Source of the DNA: CAZUDO01 sp964618895
Lineage (GTDB): Bacteria; Desulfobacterota; Binatia; DP-6
Assembly: GCA_964618895.1 (NCBI GenBank)
Contig: CAZUDO010000060.1
Location: 32,655-96,654 of the forward strand
Length of the DNA: 64,000 nucleotides
Reading direction: 5' to 3'
Part shown: positions 1 to 8,094 of the stretch, piece after piece
Position numbering within the stretch: the stretch's first letter is position 1
How the letters are laid out: the number at the start of each line of letters is the position of its first letter
Made by a program: the position numbers and the translations under genes
Notes under the pieces: model-generated
The model's database searches: none
Told to the model about the DNA's origin: nothing
The model's input: only the letters and a program-made list of their open reading frames with translations

Positions 1-16
1 GAAGGAAGGGCTACCC

Positions 17-1195
17 GTGAGCGAATTCGAACCCCTTATCCCAGAGGACCGTGTCCTGGGCTCGCTCCGGGAGCTGGCCCACGAGGTGCAAAGAGAGGCA
101 TGGCAGCTTGCGGGCTTCGCCCACCCGAGCGTCCTCCACACGGTGGGTCCGATGCTGAGAGCAATGAACTCGTACTACACGAACCGCATCGAGGGGCAGC
201 ATACGCTGCCCGCTGACATCGAGAAGGCGATGCGGCAGCAGTTCTCTGAACATCCGGATCGCGCCGCGAAGCAGAAACTAGCTGTCGCCCACATGAACAC
301 GGAGGAGTGGGCCGAGGCGACGTACGGTGGCCAGCGACCGCAATCGCTTTTTGCGCCAGACATCATTTCAGCGCTTCACCGTCATCTGTACAGCCAGCTT
401 TCATCGGACGATCTCAAGGCTCTCGACGGTCAAGTGCCGGAGCCGGGCACACTACGCGACCGCGATGTTACGGTAGGCTCACACTTGGCACCGGCCGCCA
501 CGTCGCTGAAAGGGCTCCTCCATCATTTCACGATGCGATACGCTGCGTTGTCGGCGGGCGAGAGCTTGCTCATTGGCGTCGCCTGCGCACACCACCGGCT
601 TGCTTGGATGCACCCGTTCATCGACGGCAACGGTCGCACGACGAGGCTCCACTCCCACTCCGTCCTGTGCGCCATGAAGCTTACGCAGGGGTTATGGTCA
701 CCCATGCGTGGACTGGCACGGAACCGGGATCGTTACTACGAGCTCCTCCACAACGCGGATCTGCCTAGGCGAAACGATCTCGACGGCAGAGGTGCCCTTT
801 CCCAGGAGCACCTCGTCGAGTTCGCGTCCTTCTTCCTTGAAACATGCGTTGATCAAATCCGGTTCATGCGAAACATGCTGCGACTGGATGAGATGCGCCC
901 CCGCCTCGATGCACTCCTGACGTTCGAAGCAGCCCACGGACATGAGTACCTCACCCCCGAAGCGGGCGATGCTCTGCACTACACGTTTCTCAACGGGCCC
1001 TTTGAGAGGAGCCGATTCATCGCGATGCTTGGTATTCCGGAGCGCAGTGGGCGCAGAATATTGACGGCGCTCTTAGACTACGGGCTTCTCAGCTCGAAGA
1101 GCCCGAAAGGGCCGGTTTCCCTTGCCCTGCCGTTTCGAGCGTTGAGGTTCTTGTTTCCAGCGCTCTGGCCAGAGGCCGAAGCCGGCGTTTCTTGA
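17..1195 (+). CDS. Fic family protein with N-terminal inhibitory helix
   Basis: Fic-domain protein, 392 aa. The catalytic motif HPFIDGNGRTTR starts near residue 199 and matches HPFx(D/E)GNGRxxR, so the AMP-transfer (or related NMP-transfer) site looks intact. Residues 55-60 (TNRIEG) fit the (S/T)xxxE(G/N) motif whose glutamate blocks ATP binding in class II Fic proteins, so the enzyme is probably self-inhibited. The part after about residue 300 resembles the winged-helix domain common at the C-terminus of this group. The start is GTG with GAAGGAAGG 8 bases upstream. It stands alone; the next gene begins 130 bp downstream. No antitoxin is visible, but the left side is cut by the window. The target protein cannot be told from sequence. 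Confidence 0.9.
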   Translation: MSEFEPLIPEDRVLGSLRELAHEVQREAWQLAGFAHPSVLHTVGPMLRAMNSYYTNRIEGQHTLPADIEKAMRQQFSEHPDRAAKQKLAVAHMNTEEWAEATYGGQRPQSLFAPDIISALHRHLYSQLSSDDLKALDGQVPEPGTLRDRDVTVGSHLAPAATSLKGLLHHFTMRYAALSAGESLLIGVACAHHRLAWMHPFIDGNGRTTRLHSHSVLCAMKLTQGLWSPMRGLARNRDRYYELLHNADLPRRNDLDGRGALSQEHLVEFASFFLETCVDQIRFMRNMLRLDEMRPRLDALLTFEAAHGHEYLTPEAGDALHYTFLNGPFERSRFIAMLGIPERSGRRILTALLDYGLLSSKSPKGPVSLALPFRALRFLFPALWPEAEAGVS

Positions 1196-1324
1196 TCGAA
1201 GTCCGGCACTGATGCGACACAAGCACCCTGCGGTCGCACCCGCGCACGCCGCAGCATAGCTCCATTTCCACGCCCCGCTTGCCAAATTGACACCCCGCGC
1301 CACGCGCGGCTATGACCCCTCGTC

Positions 1325-2260
1325 GTGTCGCCCCGGCTTCCGCTCTCCACGCAGCGCCTCGTCGTCGTCACCGGCAAGGGCGGCGTCGGCAAGACCACCG
1401 TCACCGCCGCCCTCGCGCGTGCCGCCGCCGGGGCCGGGCGGCGGGTACTGGCGGTCGAGATCGGGCGCGGGACGCTCGGCCCGCTGCTCGGCGCCGGCGA
1501 CCTGGCGCTCGAGCCGACACGCGTCGACGTGCACCTGGCCGCCGCCAGCATCGAGCCCGAGGCCGCGCTCGGCGACTTCCTGCACGGCGTGCTGCGCTTC
1601 CGCATGCTGGCGCGGCGGCTGCTCGAGAGCACGTCGTTCCAGGTGCTGGCGGCGGCGGCGCCGGGGCTGCCCGAGCTGCTGGTGCTGCATCGCCTGCTCG
1701 GCTGGGTCGACGCGCGCCGGCTCGGGCGGTCCACGTACGATCTGGTGGTCGTCGACGCCCCCGCCTCCGGACACTCGCTGCCGCTGCTGGCCGCGCCGCG
1801 GACGCTCAGCGCGTTCGCGCAGTTCGGCCCGATCGCCGACCTGCTCGGGCGCATCGACCGCCTGCTGACGGACGCGAGCCGGACGCTCGTCTGCGTCGTC
1901 ACTACGCCGGAGGAGCTGGCGGTCCGCGAGACCGTCGAGCTGTGCCACCAGATCGCCACCCAGCTCCACCTGCCGCTGGCACCGCCGATCGTGAACGCGG
2001 TCCCGGCGCAACGCTTCCGCAAGGCGGATCTCGCCCTGATCGAGCGCCTGGAGATGACGGCGGCAGACCATCCGCACCTGCGCGCCGCCCGCTTCCATCT
2101 CGAACGCCGCCACCAGGCCGAGGTGCAGATCGCCGCCCTCCGTCGGGCACTCGGTACGGCGCCGGTGCCACTGCCGTTTCTGTTCGGGTCGCCGGAAGAG
2201 CCCGAGGGCGCGGCGCAGCTGGTGGCCGAGTTGGCGAGCGCCACGGGACTGGCGGCATGA
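1325..2260 (+). CDS. ArsA/GET3-like ATPase, first of a pair
   Basis: P-loop ATPase of the ArsA/GET3 (SIMIBI) class, 311 aa. The deviant Walker A GKGGVGKTT lies at residues 17-25 and the switch-II-like segment VVVDAPASGHSLPLL corresponds to DTAPTGHTLRLL of arsenical pumps and GET3. The arsenite-binding cysteines of classical ArsA are not evident, so arsenic transport is unlikely. Paired short ArsA-like ATPases occur in actinobacteria and deltaproteobacteria with no settled role. Start is GTG; the ATG at 1312 is in another frame. The stop overlaps the next gene (ATGA), so the two are translationally coupled and may form a heterodimer (inference). Confidence 0.85.
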   Translation: MSPRLPLSTQRLVVVTGKGGVGKTTVTAALARAAAGAGRRVLAVEIGRGTLGPLLGAGDLALEPTRVDVHLAAASIEPEAALGDFLHGVLRFRMLARRLLESTSFQVLAAAAPGLPELLVLHRLLGWVDARRLGRSTYDLVVVDAPASGHSLPLLAAPRTLSAFAQFGPIADLLGRIDRLLTDASRTLVCVVTTPEELAVRETVELCHQIATQLHLPLAPPIVNAVPAQRFRKADLALIERLEMTAADHPHLRAARFHLERRHQAEVQIAALRRALGTAPVPLPFLFGSPEEPEGAAQLVAELASATGLAA

Positions 2261-3387
2261 GCCGGCTCGCCGACACGCTCGACGGGCGGCGCATCGTCAT
2301 CTGCGTCGGCAGCGGCGGGGTCGGCAAGACGACCACTGCCGCCGCCCTCGCCATCGAGGCGGCCCGGCGCGGACGGCGGACCGCCGTGCTGACGGTCGAC
2401 CCGGCCCCGCGCCTGAAGGACGCGCTCGGCCTCGGCACGCTCGGCGACGAGCCGCGACGGGTCCCGCTCGGGCGCGGCGTCCACCTGGACGCCTACCTGC
2501 TCGACGTGAAGCGGACCTTCGACGAGCTGGTGCGCGGGCTCGCCTCCACGCCCGAGCAGGCCCGCGCCGTGCTCGACAACCGGCTGTACCAGAACCTCTC
2601 CGGCACGCTCGCCGGCAGCGCGGAATACATGGCGGTCGAACGAGTGTATCGCCTCGCCACCGAAGGGAACTACGACCTGCTGGTCGTCGATACGCCGCCC
2701 GCCCGCCACGCCGTCGACTTCCTCGACGCACCCCGCCGCCTGCTGGCGCTCCTCGACTCGCGCGCGTTCGCCATCCTGAAGGACCCGACCACCATCCTGC
2801 CGGGCGCCGGCTCGCGCCTGGCGCATTTTCTCCTCTCCGCCGTCCTGCAGGGGCTCGAGCGCTTCACCGGCATCGGGCTGGTGCGCGAGATCGGCGAGTT
2901 CGTCGGCGCCATCGAAGCGCTGACGGGCGCGCTCCGGGCGCGCGTGGCGGCGGTGGGCGAGCTGCTGCGGAGCGACGACACCCAGCTCGTGCTGGTGACC
3001 GCGCCCGAGCCGCGGCTGGTGGCCGAGACCGACGCCCTGGCCGCCGGGCTGCGCGCGATCGGCCTCGGCATCGCCGGCATCATCGTGAACCGGACGCTGC
3101 CGCGGGCGATCGCCGCTGCGCCCGCCACCCTCCCGCCCGCGCTCGAGGGCATCCCGCCACCCCTCGCCCGCCGCCTGCGCGAGGGGTACGCGGATCTGCG
3201 CCAGCTGGCGGCGCGGCAGGCGGCCACGATCGAGCCGCTGGTCGATCGCGCCCGCGCGCCGGTGGTCGCCGAGGTGCCCATCCTGCCCACCGACCCGGGC
3301 TCGCTCGCCGACCTGGGTACGATCGGGCGCCACCTCTTCCCCGAGCCGGCCGACAGCGCCTCGCCGGCCTCCGGCCTCGGACGGTGA
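2257..3387 (+). CDS. ArsA/GET3-like ATPase, second of a pair
   Basis: Second ArsA/GET3-class ATPase, 376 aa. Its P-loop GSGGVGKTTTAAALA (residues 18-32) keeps the signature lysine, and VVDTPPARHAVDFL corresponds to switch II. It begins inside the stop of the first ATPase (ATGA at 2257-2260). The two proteins are paralogous but diverged, with different switch-II texts, as expected for subunits of an asymmetric pair. It is longer than its partner mainly in the middle helical part (about residues 150-260), the region that in GET3 makes the client-binding groove. Client and role are unknown. The neighbouring PhaE-like protein is convergent, so operon context gives no further hint. Confidence 0.85.
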   Translation: MSRLADTLDGRRIVICVGSGGVGKTTTAAALAIEAARRGRRTAVLTVDPAPRLKDALGLGTLGDEPRRVPLGRGVHLDAYLLDVKRTFDELVRGLASTPEQARAVLDNRLYQNLSGTLAGSAEYMAVERVYRLATEGNYDLLVVDTPPARHAVDFLDAPRRLLALLDSRAFAILKDPTTILPGAGSRLAHFLLSAVLQGLERFTGIGLVREIGEFVGAIEALTGALRARVAAVGELLRSDDTQLVLVTAPEPRLVAETDALAAGLRAIGLGIAGIIVNRTLPRAIAAAPATLPPALEGIPPPLARRLREGYADLRQLAARQAATIEPLVDRARAPVVAEVPILPTDPGSLADLGTIGRHLFPEPADSASPASGLGR

Positions 3388-3394
3388 GGACCCC

Positions 3395-3739
3395 TCAGTC
3401 TTCGTCGTGTGCGGGCGGCGGGGCCTTCCGGGCGGCCTTCTGCTTGGTCGCCCGCGGCGTCCGTGTGACCAGCAGGCGGTCGACCTTCAGGTTCAGGTTC
3501 ACCAGGCTCCCCTGGATCGCCTCCAGCTTGGTGAGCAACCGGTTCACGTCGGCACGCGACGGGAGGTTCAGCAGCGCGAGCACCGATTGCAGGTTGCGGT
3601 CGACCTTGCCCTTGGTCTCGAACGCCTTCTGGAAGGCGCCCGCGACCGCTTCCGCCACGGCGGGGTTCGACAGAAGCTCCCCGGCCAGGCGGCCGAGCTG
3701 CTCCTCGCCGAACTCGTACAAACGCTTCACGATACTCAT
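3395..3739 (-). CDS. PhaE/phasin-like coiled-coil protein
   Basis: Small protein of 114 aa. The middle (LNLPSRADVNRLLTKLEAIQ) is the conserved helix found in poly(R)-hydroxyalkanoate synthase subunit PhaE and phasin-like proteins, followed by a predicted coiled coil. The tail after about residue 90 is lysine/alanine rich (TKQKAARKAPPP), like PhaF-type tails that bind DNA or granule surfaces. The start at 3739 is chosen because GAGGGGAG precedes it directly; longer in-frame starts give a composition unlike coding sequence. No PHA synthase gene is in the window, so a granule role is inference. The gene converges on the second ArsA-like ATPase, 7 bp between stops. Confidence 0.6.
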   Translation of the reverse strand: MSIVKRLYEFGEEQLGRLAGELLSNPAVAEAVAGAFQKAFETKGKVDRNLQSVLALLNLPSRADVNRLLTKLEAIQGSLVNLNLKVDRLLVTRTPRATKQKAARKAPPPAHDED

Positions 3740-3748
3740 CTCCCCTCG

Positions 3749-4021
3749 ATGAGCCTGGCCATGACCCTGGCCACATACCTCGGATACGCGAGCGGGGTGG
3801 CGCTGGTCGCCCCGGCGCTCGAGCCGGGCACGATGCTCGGCACGGCACTCACCGTCCATATCTGCCACGCCATCGTGTGCCGGCTCTTCGCACACAACAG
3901 CGGATACCCCAAGAACCTGTGGACGGCGCTCGGGGCGGTGGCCGGCTTGTGCGCGGTGGCCGCGCTCATCCTGCTGCCCCGCCGCAAGCCCGGGCCGCCT
4001 CCCCAGCGTCCCCTGCCCTGA
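3749..4021 (+). CDS. small predicted membrane protein
   Basis: Hypothetical protein of 90 aa with two hydrophobic stretches: residues about 8-38 (broken by PALEPG) and 63-80 (TALGAVAGLCAVAALILL). Between them sits HICHAIVCRLFAHNSGYP. The second helix followed by LPRRK resembles small two-helix membrane proteins whose last helix ends in a positive stop. It runs divergently from the PhaE-like gene with only 9 bp between starts, so the two would share a promoter region. No clear ribosome-binding site precedes the ATG. It is supported mainly by its hydrophobic pattern and high-GC codon use. Confidence 0.45.
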   Translation: MSLAMTLATYLGYASGVALVAPALEPGTMLGTALTVHICHAIVCRLFAHNSGYPKNLWTALGAVAGLCAVAALILLPRRKPGPPPQRPLP

Positions 4022-4027
4022 GCCATC

Positions 4028-5749
4028 TCAGCACGCGCCGCACGCGTGACAGGTGTGCGTGTCGCACGGCGGCGTCTGCAGGCCTGCCAGCGCCTTGCGC
4101 CGTTCGGCGAGCAGGTAGCGCTTGTCGACGGCGTGGTCGATGAAGTCCCACGGCAGGACGGCGTCGTGCGCCAGCGGGCGGTGGACGAAGCGGTCGGGGT
4201 CGACACCCTCGTGGCCGCCGCGGAGGGTCTTGAGCGTCGCCCACCAGGCCTCGGGGCGGGCCTGCAAGCGCGCCACGATCGATGCCGTGCGCCGATCGCC
4301 GCGCGACAGCAGCGCCTGCAGGTAGGCTTCCCGCGGGCTCTCGGTCTCCACCTGCATGGCGGGAATCGCGCCGAGCGCGCGGCGCAGTCCGGCCAACTTC
4401 CGGCGCAGCGACGGCAGCGCTTCCATCGGCTCCCACTGGAACGGCGTCCACGGCTTCGGCACGAACGGGTTGATCGACACCAGGATGCGCCCCACGCGCG
4501 GCCGGCCGCCGGCCATCAGGCGCGCGCGTACCTTATGGGCCAGGTCGACGATGCCGGCCACGTCGTCGTCGGTCTCGGTCGGCAGGCCGACCATGACGTA
4601 GAGCTTGAGCGCGTCCACGCCGCCGCCGACCACCCACTCTGCGGCGCGCAGGATCTCGGCCTCGGTCAGGTTCTTGTTGATCACGCGCCGCATGCGCTCC
4701 GAGCCGGCCTCGGGCGCCACCGTGACCGAGCGGCTGCCACCCGCCCCGAGCGCGGTCGCCAACGCCGGCGTGATGAGGTCCGCCTTGAGCGACGACGGCG
4801 ATGCACGCCCGCCCGCGGCCGCGATCTCCTGGCAGAGCGACGCTACGCCCGGCAGGCTCGCCATCTCGGCGCCGACCAGCCCGATGGTCTGCCGCTCTTC
4901 GAGGCCACGCGCGATCTCGCGCCGCAACTTCTCCGGGCTGCGGTAGCGCACCGGCCGGTACATGAAGCCGGCGGCGCAGAAGCGGCACCCCCACTCGCAG
5001 CCGCGGCTGGTCTCGACCAGGAACATGTCGCCGAATACGGCCTCCGGCGACAGCACCTCGGACGTGGTCGCGAAGCCGTCCAGGTCGGCCACGTAGCGGC
5101 GCTCGACGCGCGGCCCGTCGATGGCCACCAGATCGCCGGCCGCGTCGTAGACCGGGGTGTAGCGGTCGGGGCGATAGGCGCCCCGCACACCCAGGGCGGC
5201 GTCGAGCAGCGCCTCGCGCGCGACGGAGCCCCCGGTCGCCGCCGCCAGATACTCCGGCAGCATCTCCTCGGCCTCGCCGATCAGGAAGAGATCGACGAAC
5301 TCCGCCAACGGCTCGGGGTTCAGGAACGTGGCCGGCCCGCCCGCCATGACCAAGGGCGCTCCCGGCCCGCGCTCGCGCCGCCAGCTCGGGATGCCCGCCA
5401 GCGCCAGGCAGTCGAGCACGTGCAGGTAGTCGGTCTCGAACGAGAGCGAGAACGCCACCACATCGAACGACCCGACCGGCCGGTCGTGCTCGAGCGTACG
5501 CAGCGTACGCGGCCAGTCCGCACGCGGGCCGTCGGGGAGGAACGCGCGCTCGCAGGTGACGCGCGGGTCGGCCGCCAGCAGGCGGTAGACCGCCTGGAAG
5601 CCGAGGTTTGCCATGCCGACCGGGTAGGTGTTGGGGTACACGAGGCAGACCCGGAGCGGCCCGCTCGGGCCGGCATCGAACAGCCGGCGTTCGGCGGCGA
5701 GGCGGTCGGGGCGATCGATGGGGGGCCGGGGCATGCGCGCGACCGACAC
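4028..5749 (-). CDS. B12-binding-like radical SAM protein (TIGR03960-like)
   Basis: Radical SAM enzyme of 573 aa. The N-terminal part (residues about 30-190: LVYPNTYPVGMANLG, GGPATFLNPEPLAEF, LIGEAEE) looks like the cobalamin-binding-type Rossmann domain of the B12 radical SAM group. The CxxxCxxC motif (SRGCEWGCRFC) sits near residues 249-256 and would hold the SAM-cleaving 4Fe-4S cluster. The protein ends in the cysteine-rich tail CDTHTCHACGAC. This matches the uncharacterised TIGR03960 family, often fused to or beside a DUF2344 partner, which is absent here. The start is GTG, with GGGAGG 10 bases upstream; an ATG at 5734 is an alternative. Substrate unknown; tRNA or ribosome modification has been suggested for relatives. 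Confidence 0.8.
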   Translation of the reverse strand: MSVARMPRPPIDRPDRLAAERRLFDAGPSGPLRVCLVYPNTYPVGMANLGFQAVYRLLAADPRVTCERAFLPDGPRADWPRTLRTLEHDRPVGSFDVVAFSLSFETDYLHVLDCLALAGIPSWRRERGPGAPLVMAGGPATFLNPEPLAEFVDLFLIGEAEEMLPEYLAAATGGSVAREALLDAALGVRGAYRPDRYTPVYDAAGDLVAIDGPRVERRYVADLDGFATTSEVLSPEAVFGDMFLVETSRGCEWGCRFCAAGFMYRPVRYRSPEKLRREIARGLEERQTIGLVGAEMASLPGVASLCQEIAAAGGRASPSSLKADLITPALATALGAGGSRSVTVAPEAGSERMRRVINKNLTEAEILRAAEWVVGGGVDALKLYVMVGLPTETDDDVAGIVDLAHKVRARLMAGGRPRVGRILVSINPFVPKPWTPFQWEPMEALPSLRRKLAGLRRALGAIPAMQVETESPREAYLQALLSRGDRRTASIVARLQARPEAWWATLKTLRGGHEGVDPDRFVHRPLAHDAVLPWDFIDHAVDKRYLLAERRKALAGLQTPPCDTHTCHACGAC

Positions 5750-5800
5750 ACATACCGTGCCTCCCGTGCCCCCTCAAGCGAGGCCGGATGCGGCCGGCGT

Positions 5801-6000
5801 CAGCTCCGGCCGATACGACTCCCCGCTCGCCCGACGGCGAGTGTCGCGGGAACCCTACTCCGCACTCCGCGCCGCGGCGGAGGAAGGTGGGGATATCGTA
5901 GTCCTCGGCGCCGCCCTCGCTGCTGGCGGTGAGCAGCGGGCTGGAGATGGCCCAGTGGGCCGCCTCGATGGCGTGGTTCTCGCCTTGCGGGATGGCCGTT
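5801..6000 (-). pseudogene. decayed duplicate of the ftsZ 3' end
   Basis: This stretch repeats the ftsZ 3' end and downstream flank (6791-6905) with few mismatches, then jumps to text matching 7311-7385. Translated on the minus strand it reads QGENHAIEAAHWAISSPLL joined to EDYDIPTFLRRGAE, that is, an internal FtsZ segment fused to the conserved C-terminal peptide with about 400 bp missing between. It has no start and the original stop is lost to a 7-bp duplication. It is a remnant, not a gene. It lies directly left of the phd-yoeB pair, whose other side is the true ftsZ end. Confidence 0.85.
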
Positions 6001-6005
6001 TGCGG

Positions 6006-6029
6006 ACTGGTACGGAGTCCGGTACCAGT
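6006..6029. promoter_or_regulatory. palindromic operator of the phd-yoeB pair
   Basis: Perfect 8-bp inverted repeat, ACTGGTAC and GTACCAGT, separated by 8 bp and ending 5 bp before the antitoxin start codon. Phd/YefM antitoxins bind such palindromes and repress their own operon, so this is the expected autoregulatory site (inference from family behaviour). Confidence 0.6.
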
Positions 6030-6034
6030 AGGCC

Positions 6035-6286
6035 ATGGCCGCCTTGCGAACGCTGCCCGCCGCGCAGGCCCGGGCCCGGCTCTATCCGTTGATCGAGGAC
6101 GTCGCGAAGCGAGGTCCCGTTCAGATCGTTGGGCGGCGCGGCAGTGTGGTCGTGGTCAGCGCCGACGAGTGGCACGCGCTGCAGGAGACGCTCTTCATCC
6201 GGTCGAATCCGGTGTACATGAAGAAGATTCGCGCGTCAGAGCGAGCCAAGCGGTCGCGCATGAAGCCGCTCGACCGCATCCGTTGA
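6035..6286 (+). CDS. Phd/YefM-type antitoxin
   Basis: Antitoxin of 83 aa. The N-terminal half (LPAAQARARLYPLIEDVAKR, then GPVQIVGRRGSVVVVSADEW) is the Phd/YefM fold that dimerises and binds the operator. The basic C-terminus (KKIRASERAKRS) would wrap the toxin. The stop overlaps the TTG start of the toxin gene (TTGA). The pair sits between a decayed ftsZ fragment and the real ftsZ end, convergent with ftsZ, so it was inserted into or copied at this locus. Confidence 0.8.
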   Translation: MAALRTLPAAQARARLYPLIEDVAKRGPVQIVGRRGSVVVVSADEWHALQETLFIRSNPVYMKKIRASERAKRSRMKPLDRIR

Positions 6287-6552
6287 CGTGGAGAGTTCTC
6301 TACACACCCGCAGCGCAGCGGGACGTACGGACGATCCGCAGACGGTATCCCCATCTCGTGCGACGTCTCGAGGCGATCGACGCGACGCTGCGACGCGACC
6401 CGTTCGACCCGGCCCACGGGTTCGAGACGTTGCGCGCCGACCTGACGGGCTACTTCTCGCGCCGCCTCGACGGCTTCCATCGGGTCGTCTACCGACTGGA
6501 GCGCCCGGACGTGATTGTCGTCGCCTGCCTGGGCCACTACGGTAACCACTGA
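6283..6552 (+). CDS. RelE/YoeB-type mRNA interferase toxin
   Basis: Toxin of 89 aa in the RelE/ParE/YoeB superfamily. It opens LTWRVLYTPAAQRDVRTIRR, the usual strand-helix start of these ribosome-dependent RNases, and has FSRRLDGFHRVVYRLE and ends VACLGHYGNH, matching the YoeB/Txe pattern with its terminal H-Y segment. The only in-frame start at the right place is TTG at 6283, which overlaps the antitoxin stop. The catalytic set (glutamate, arginine, histidine) appears present, so the toxin is probably active and held by the upstream antitoxin. Confidence 0.8.
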   Translation: MTWRVLYTPAAQRDVRTIRRRYPHLVRRLEAIDATLRRDPFDPAHGFETLRADLTGYFSRRLDGFHRVVYRLERPDVIVVACLGHYGNH

Positions 6553-6844
6553 AAGCGCTTCAGTGCCAGGTGGTGCGCCCTGCTACGAAGCGCGCGCCGC
6601 CCTCGCCGAATCGCCAGGGCGGATCGAGGTTCTCCTGTCCCATGAGGGAGATAGGCAGGATAGCCCAGCGCAGTTGACCGAACCTGTCCTTGGACTAAGC
6701 TGCTCCGCGGCAGCGGATGGTGCGGTAGACGACCGCGGCGCCTGCGGCGCCGCGCCGGAACTCCGGCTCGTCCTCGACCCGCTCCGCCGGCAACTCCGGC
6801 CGATACGACTCCCCGCTCGCCCGACGGCGAGTATCGCGGGAACC
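6553..6844. other. intergenic region between yoeB and ftsZ
   Basis: No gene is supported here. The right part (6791-6844) is the ftsZ downstream flank also present in the 5801-6000 duplicate. The left part (6553-6790) has no recognisable feature; possible reading frames have no ribosome-binding site or family pattern. Confidence 0.6.
6816..6831 (-). terminator. hairpin after ftsZ, possible terminator
   Basis: A perfect 6-bp stem (CTCGCC, GGCGAG) with a 4-base loop lies 14 bases past the ftsZ stop. No U run follows, so it is at best a weak or Rho-assisted end. The same hairpin is copied in the duplicate at about 5826-5841. Confidence 0.3.
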
Positions 6845-8059
6845 CTACTCCGCGCCGCGGCGGAGGAAGGTGGGGATGTCGTAGTCCTCGTCCCCGCCTT
6901 CGCCGCTGGCGCTGGCGGTCTGCCGCGCCGGCTTGCCGGCCGACGCCTGCGTGGGCGTGCTCTCGCCGCGGCGCCGCTTCCACGCCGGCACGGCGAGCGC
7001 GTCCTCGTCCAGGAGGCCGAGGCGCTTGATCGGCCGGCCGTCGGCGGTGTGGTCCGCCGACCCGGTACGCTCGCCGACCGGCCCCGGCCGGTGGCGCTCG
7101 CCGGCGGCCTCGCCGAAGCCGGTGGCGATGACGGTGATGCGCACCTCGTCGCCCATGGATTCGTCGATGACGGCGCCGAAGATGATGTTGGCGTCCTCAT
7201 CGGCCTCTTCCTGCACCAGGGTGGCGGCCTCGTTGACCTCGTGCAGCGTCAGGCTGGGGCCGCCCGTGATGTTGATCAGTACGCCGCGCGCGCCGCTGAT
7301 GGACACATCCTCGAGCAGCGGGCTGGAGATGGCCTTGTGGGCCGCCTCGATGGCGCGGTTCTCGCCCTGCGCGACGGCGGCGCCCATCATGGCCATGCCC
7401 ATCTCCGACATGATGGCGCGCACGTCGGCGAAGTCGAGGTTGATGAGGCCGTGGACCGTGACCAGGTCCGAGATGCCGCGCACGGCCTGCAGCAGGATGT
7501 CGTCCGCCTTCTTGAAGGTTTCGAGGATGGAGGAGTTCCGGCCGGCGACCGACAGCAGGCGCTGGTTCGGGATGGCGATCAGCGTGTCGACGCTGGCTTT
7601 GAGCTCGCGCAGCCCCTCTTCGGCCTGCTTCATGCGCCGTTTGCCCTCGAAAATGAACGGCTTGGTGACCACGCCGACGGTGAGAACCCCGAGTTCTTTC
7701 GCGAGCTTGGCGATCACCGGGGCGGCCCCCGTGCCGGTCCCGCCGCCCATGCCGGCGGTGATGAAGATCATGTCGGCCCCGGTGAGGTGCTCGGTCAGCC
7801 GCTCGGCATCTTCCTGCGCGGCACGCCGGCCCGTCTCGGGGTTGCCGCCAGCGCCGAGACCGCGCGTGAGCTGCTCGCCGAGCTGCATCTTGACCGGCGA
7901 GAGGTTGGCGCGCAGCGCCTGCGAGTCGGTGTTGGCGGCGATGAAATCGACCCCGGGCAGGCCCGCCGCAATCATGGTGTTGACTGCGTTGCCTCCACCT
8001 CCGCCAACCCCGACCACCTTGATCCGGGCCTCACCGCCAGCGTCGACGAACTCAAGCAT
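6845..8059 (-). CDS. ftsZ: cell division protein FtsZ
   Basis: Tubulin-like GTPase that forms the Z-ring, 404 aa. The GTP-binding motif GGGTGTG is at residues 104-110, preceded by VGVGGGGGNAVNTM. The C-terminal conserved peptide DIPTFLRR near the end is the docking site for FtsA, ZipA-like partners and MinC. Between the globular core and this peptide is a basic variable linker. The ATG at 8059 follows GGAGG; a longer in-frame start exists but has no ribosome-binding site. It is the last gene of the dcw cluster, 35 bp after ftsA. Length and motifs are typical. Confidence 0.97.
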   Translation of the reverse strand: MLEFVDAGGEARIKVVGVGGGGGNAVNTMIAAGLPGVDFIAANTDSQALRANLSPVKMQLGEQLTRGLGAGGNPETGRRAAQEDAERLTEHLTGADMIFITAGMGGGTGTGAAPVIAKLAKELGVLTVGVVTKPFIFEGKRRMKQAEEGLRELKASVDTLIAIPNQRLLSVAGRNSSILETFKKADDILLQAVRGISDLVTVHGLINLDFADVRAIMSEMGMAMMGAAVAQGENRAIEAAHKAISSPLLEDVSISGARGVLINITGGPSLTLHEVNEAATLVQEEADEDANIIFGAVIDESMGDEVRITVIATGFGEAAGERHRPGPVGERTGSADHTADGRPIKRLGLLDEDALAVPAWKRRRGESTPTQASAGKPARQTASASGEGGDEDYDIPTFLRRGAE

Positions 8060-8094
8060 CTCCGCACCTCCACCCTTTGCGTTCGTGCCCGCTG

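Noticed and set aside
1078..3333. A 751-codon minus-strand frame
   Set aside because: Runs opposite the two ArsA-like ATPases and has shadow composition.
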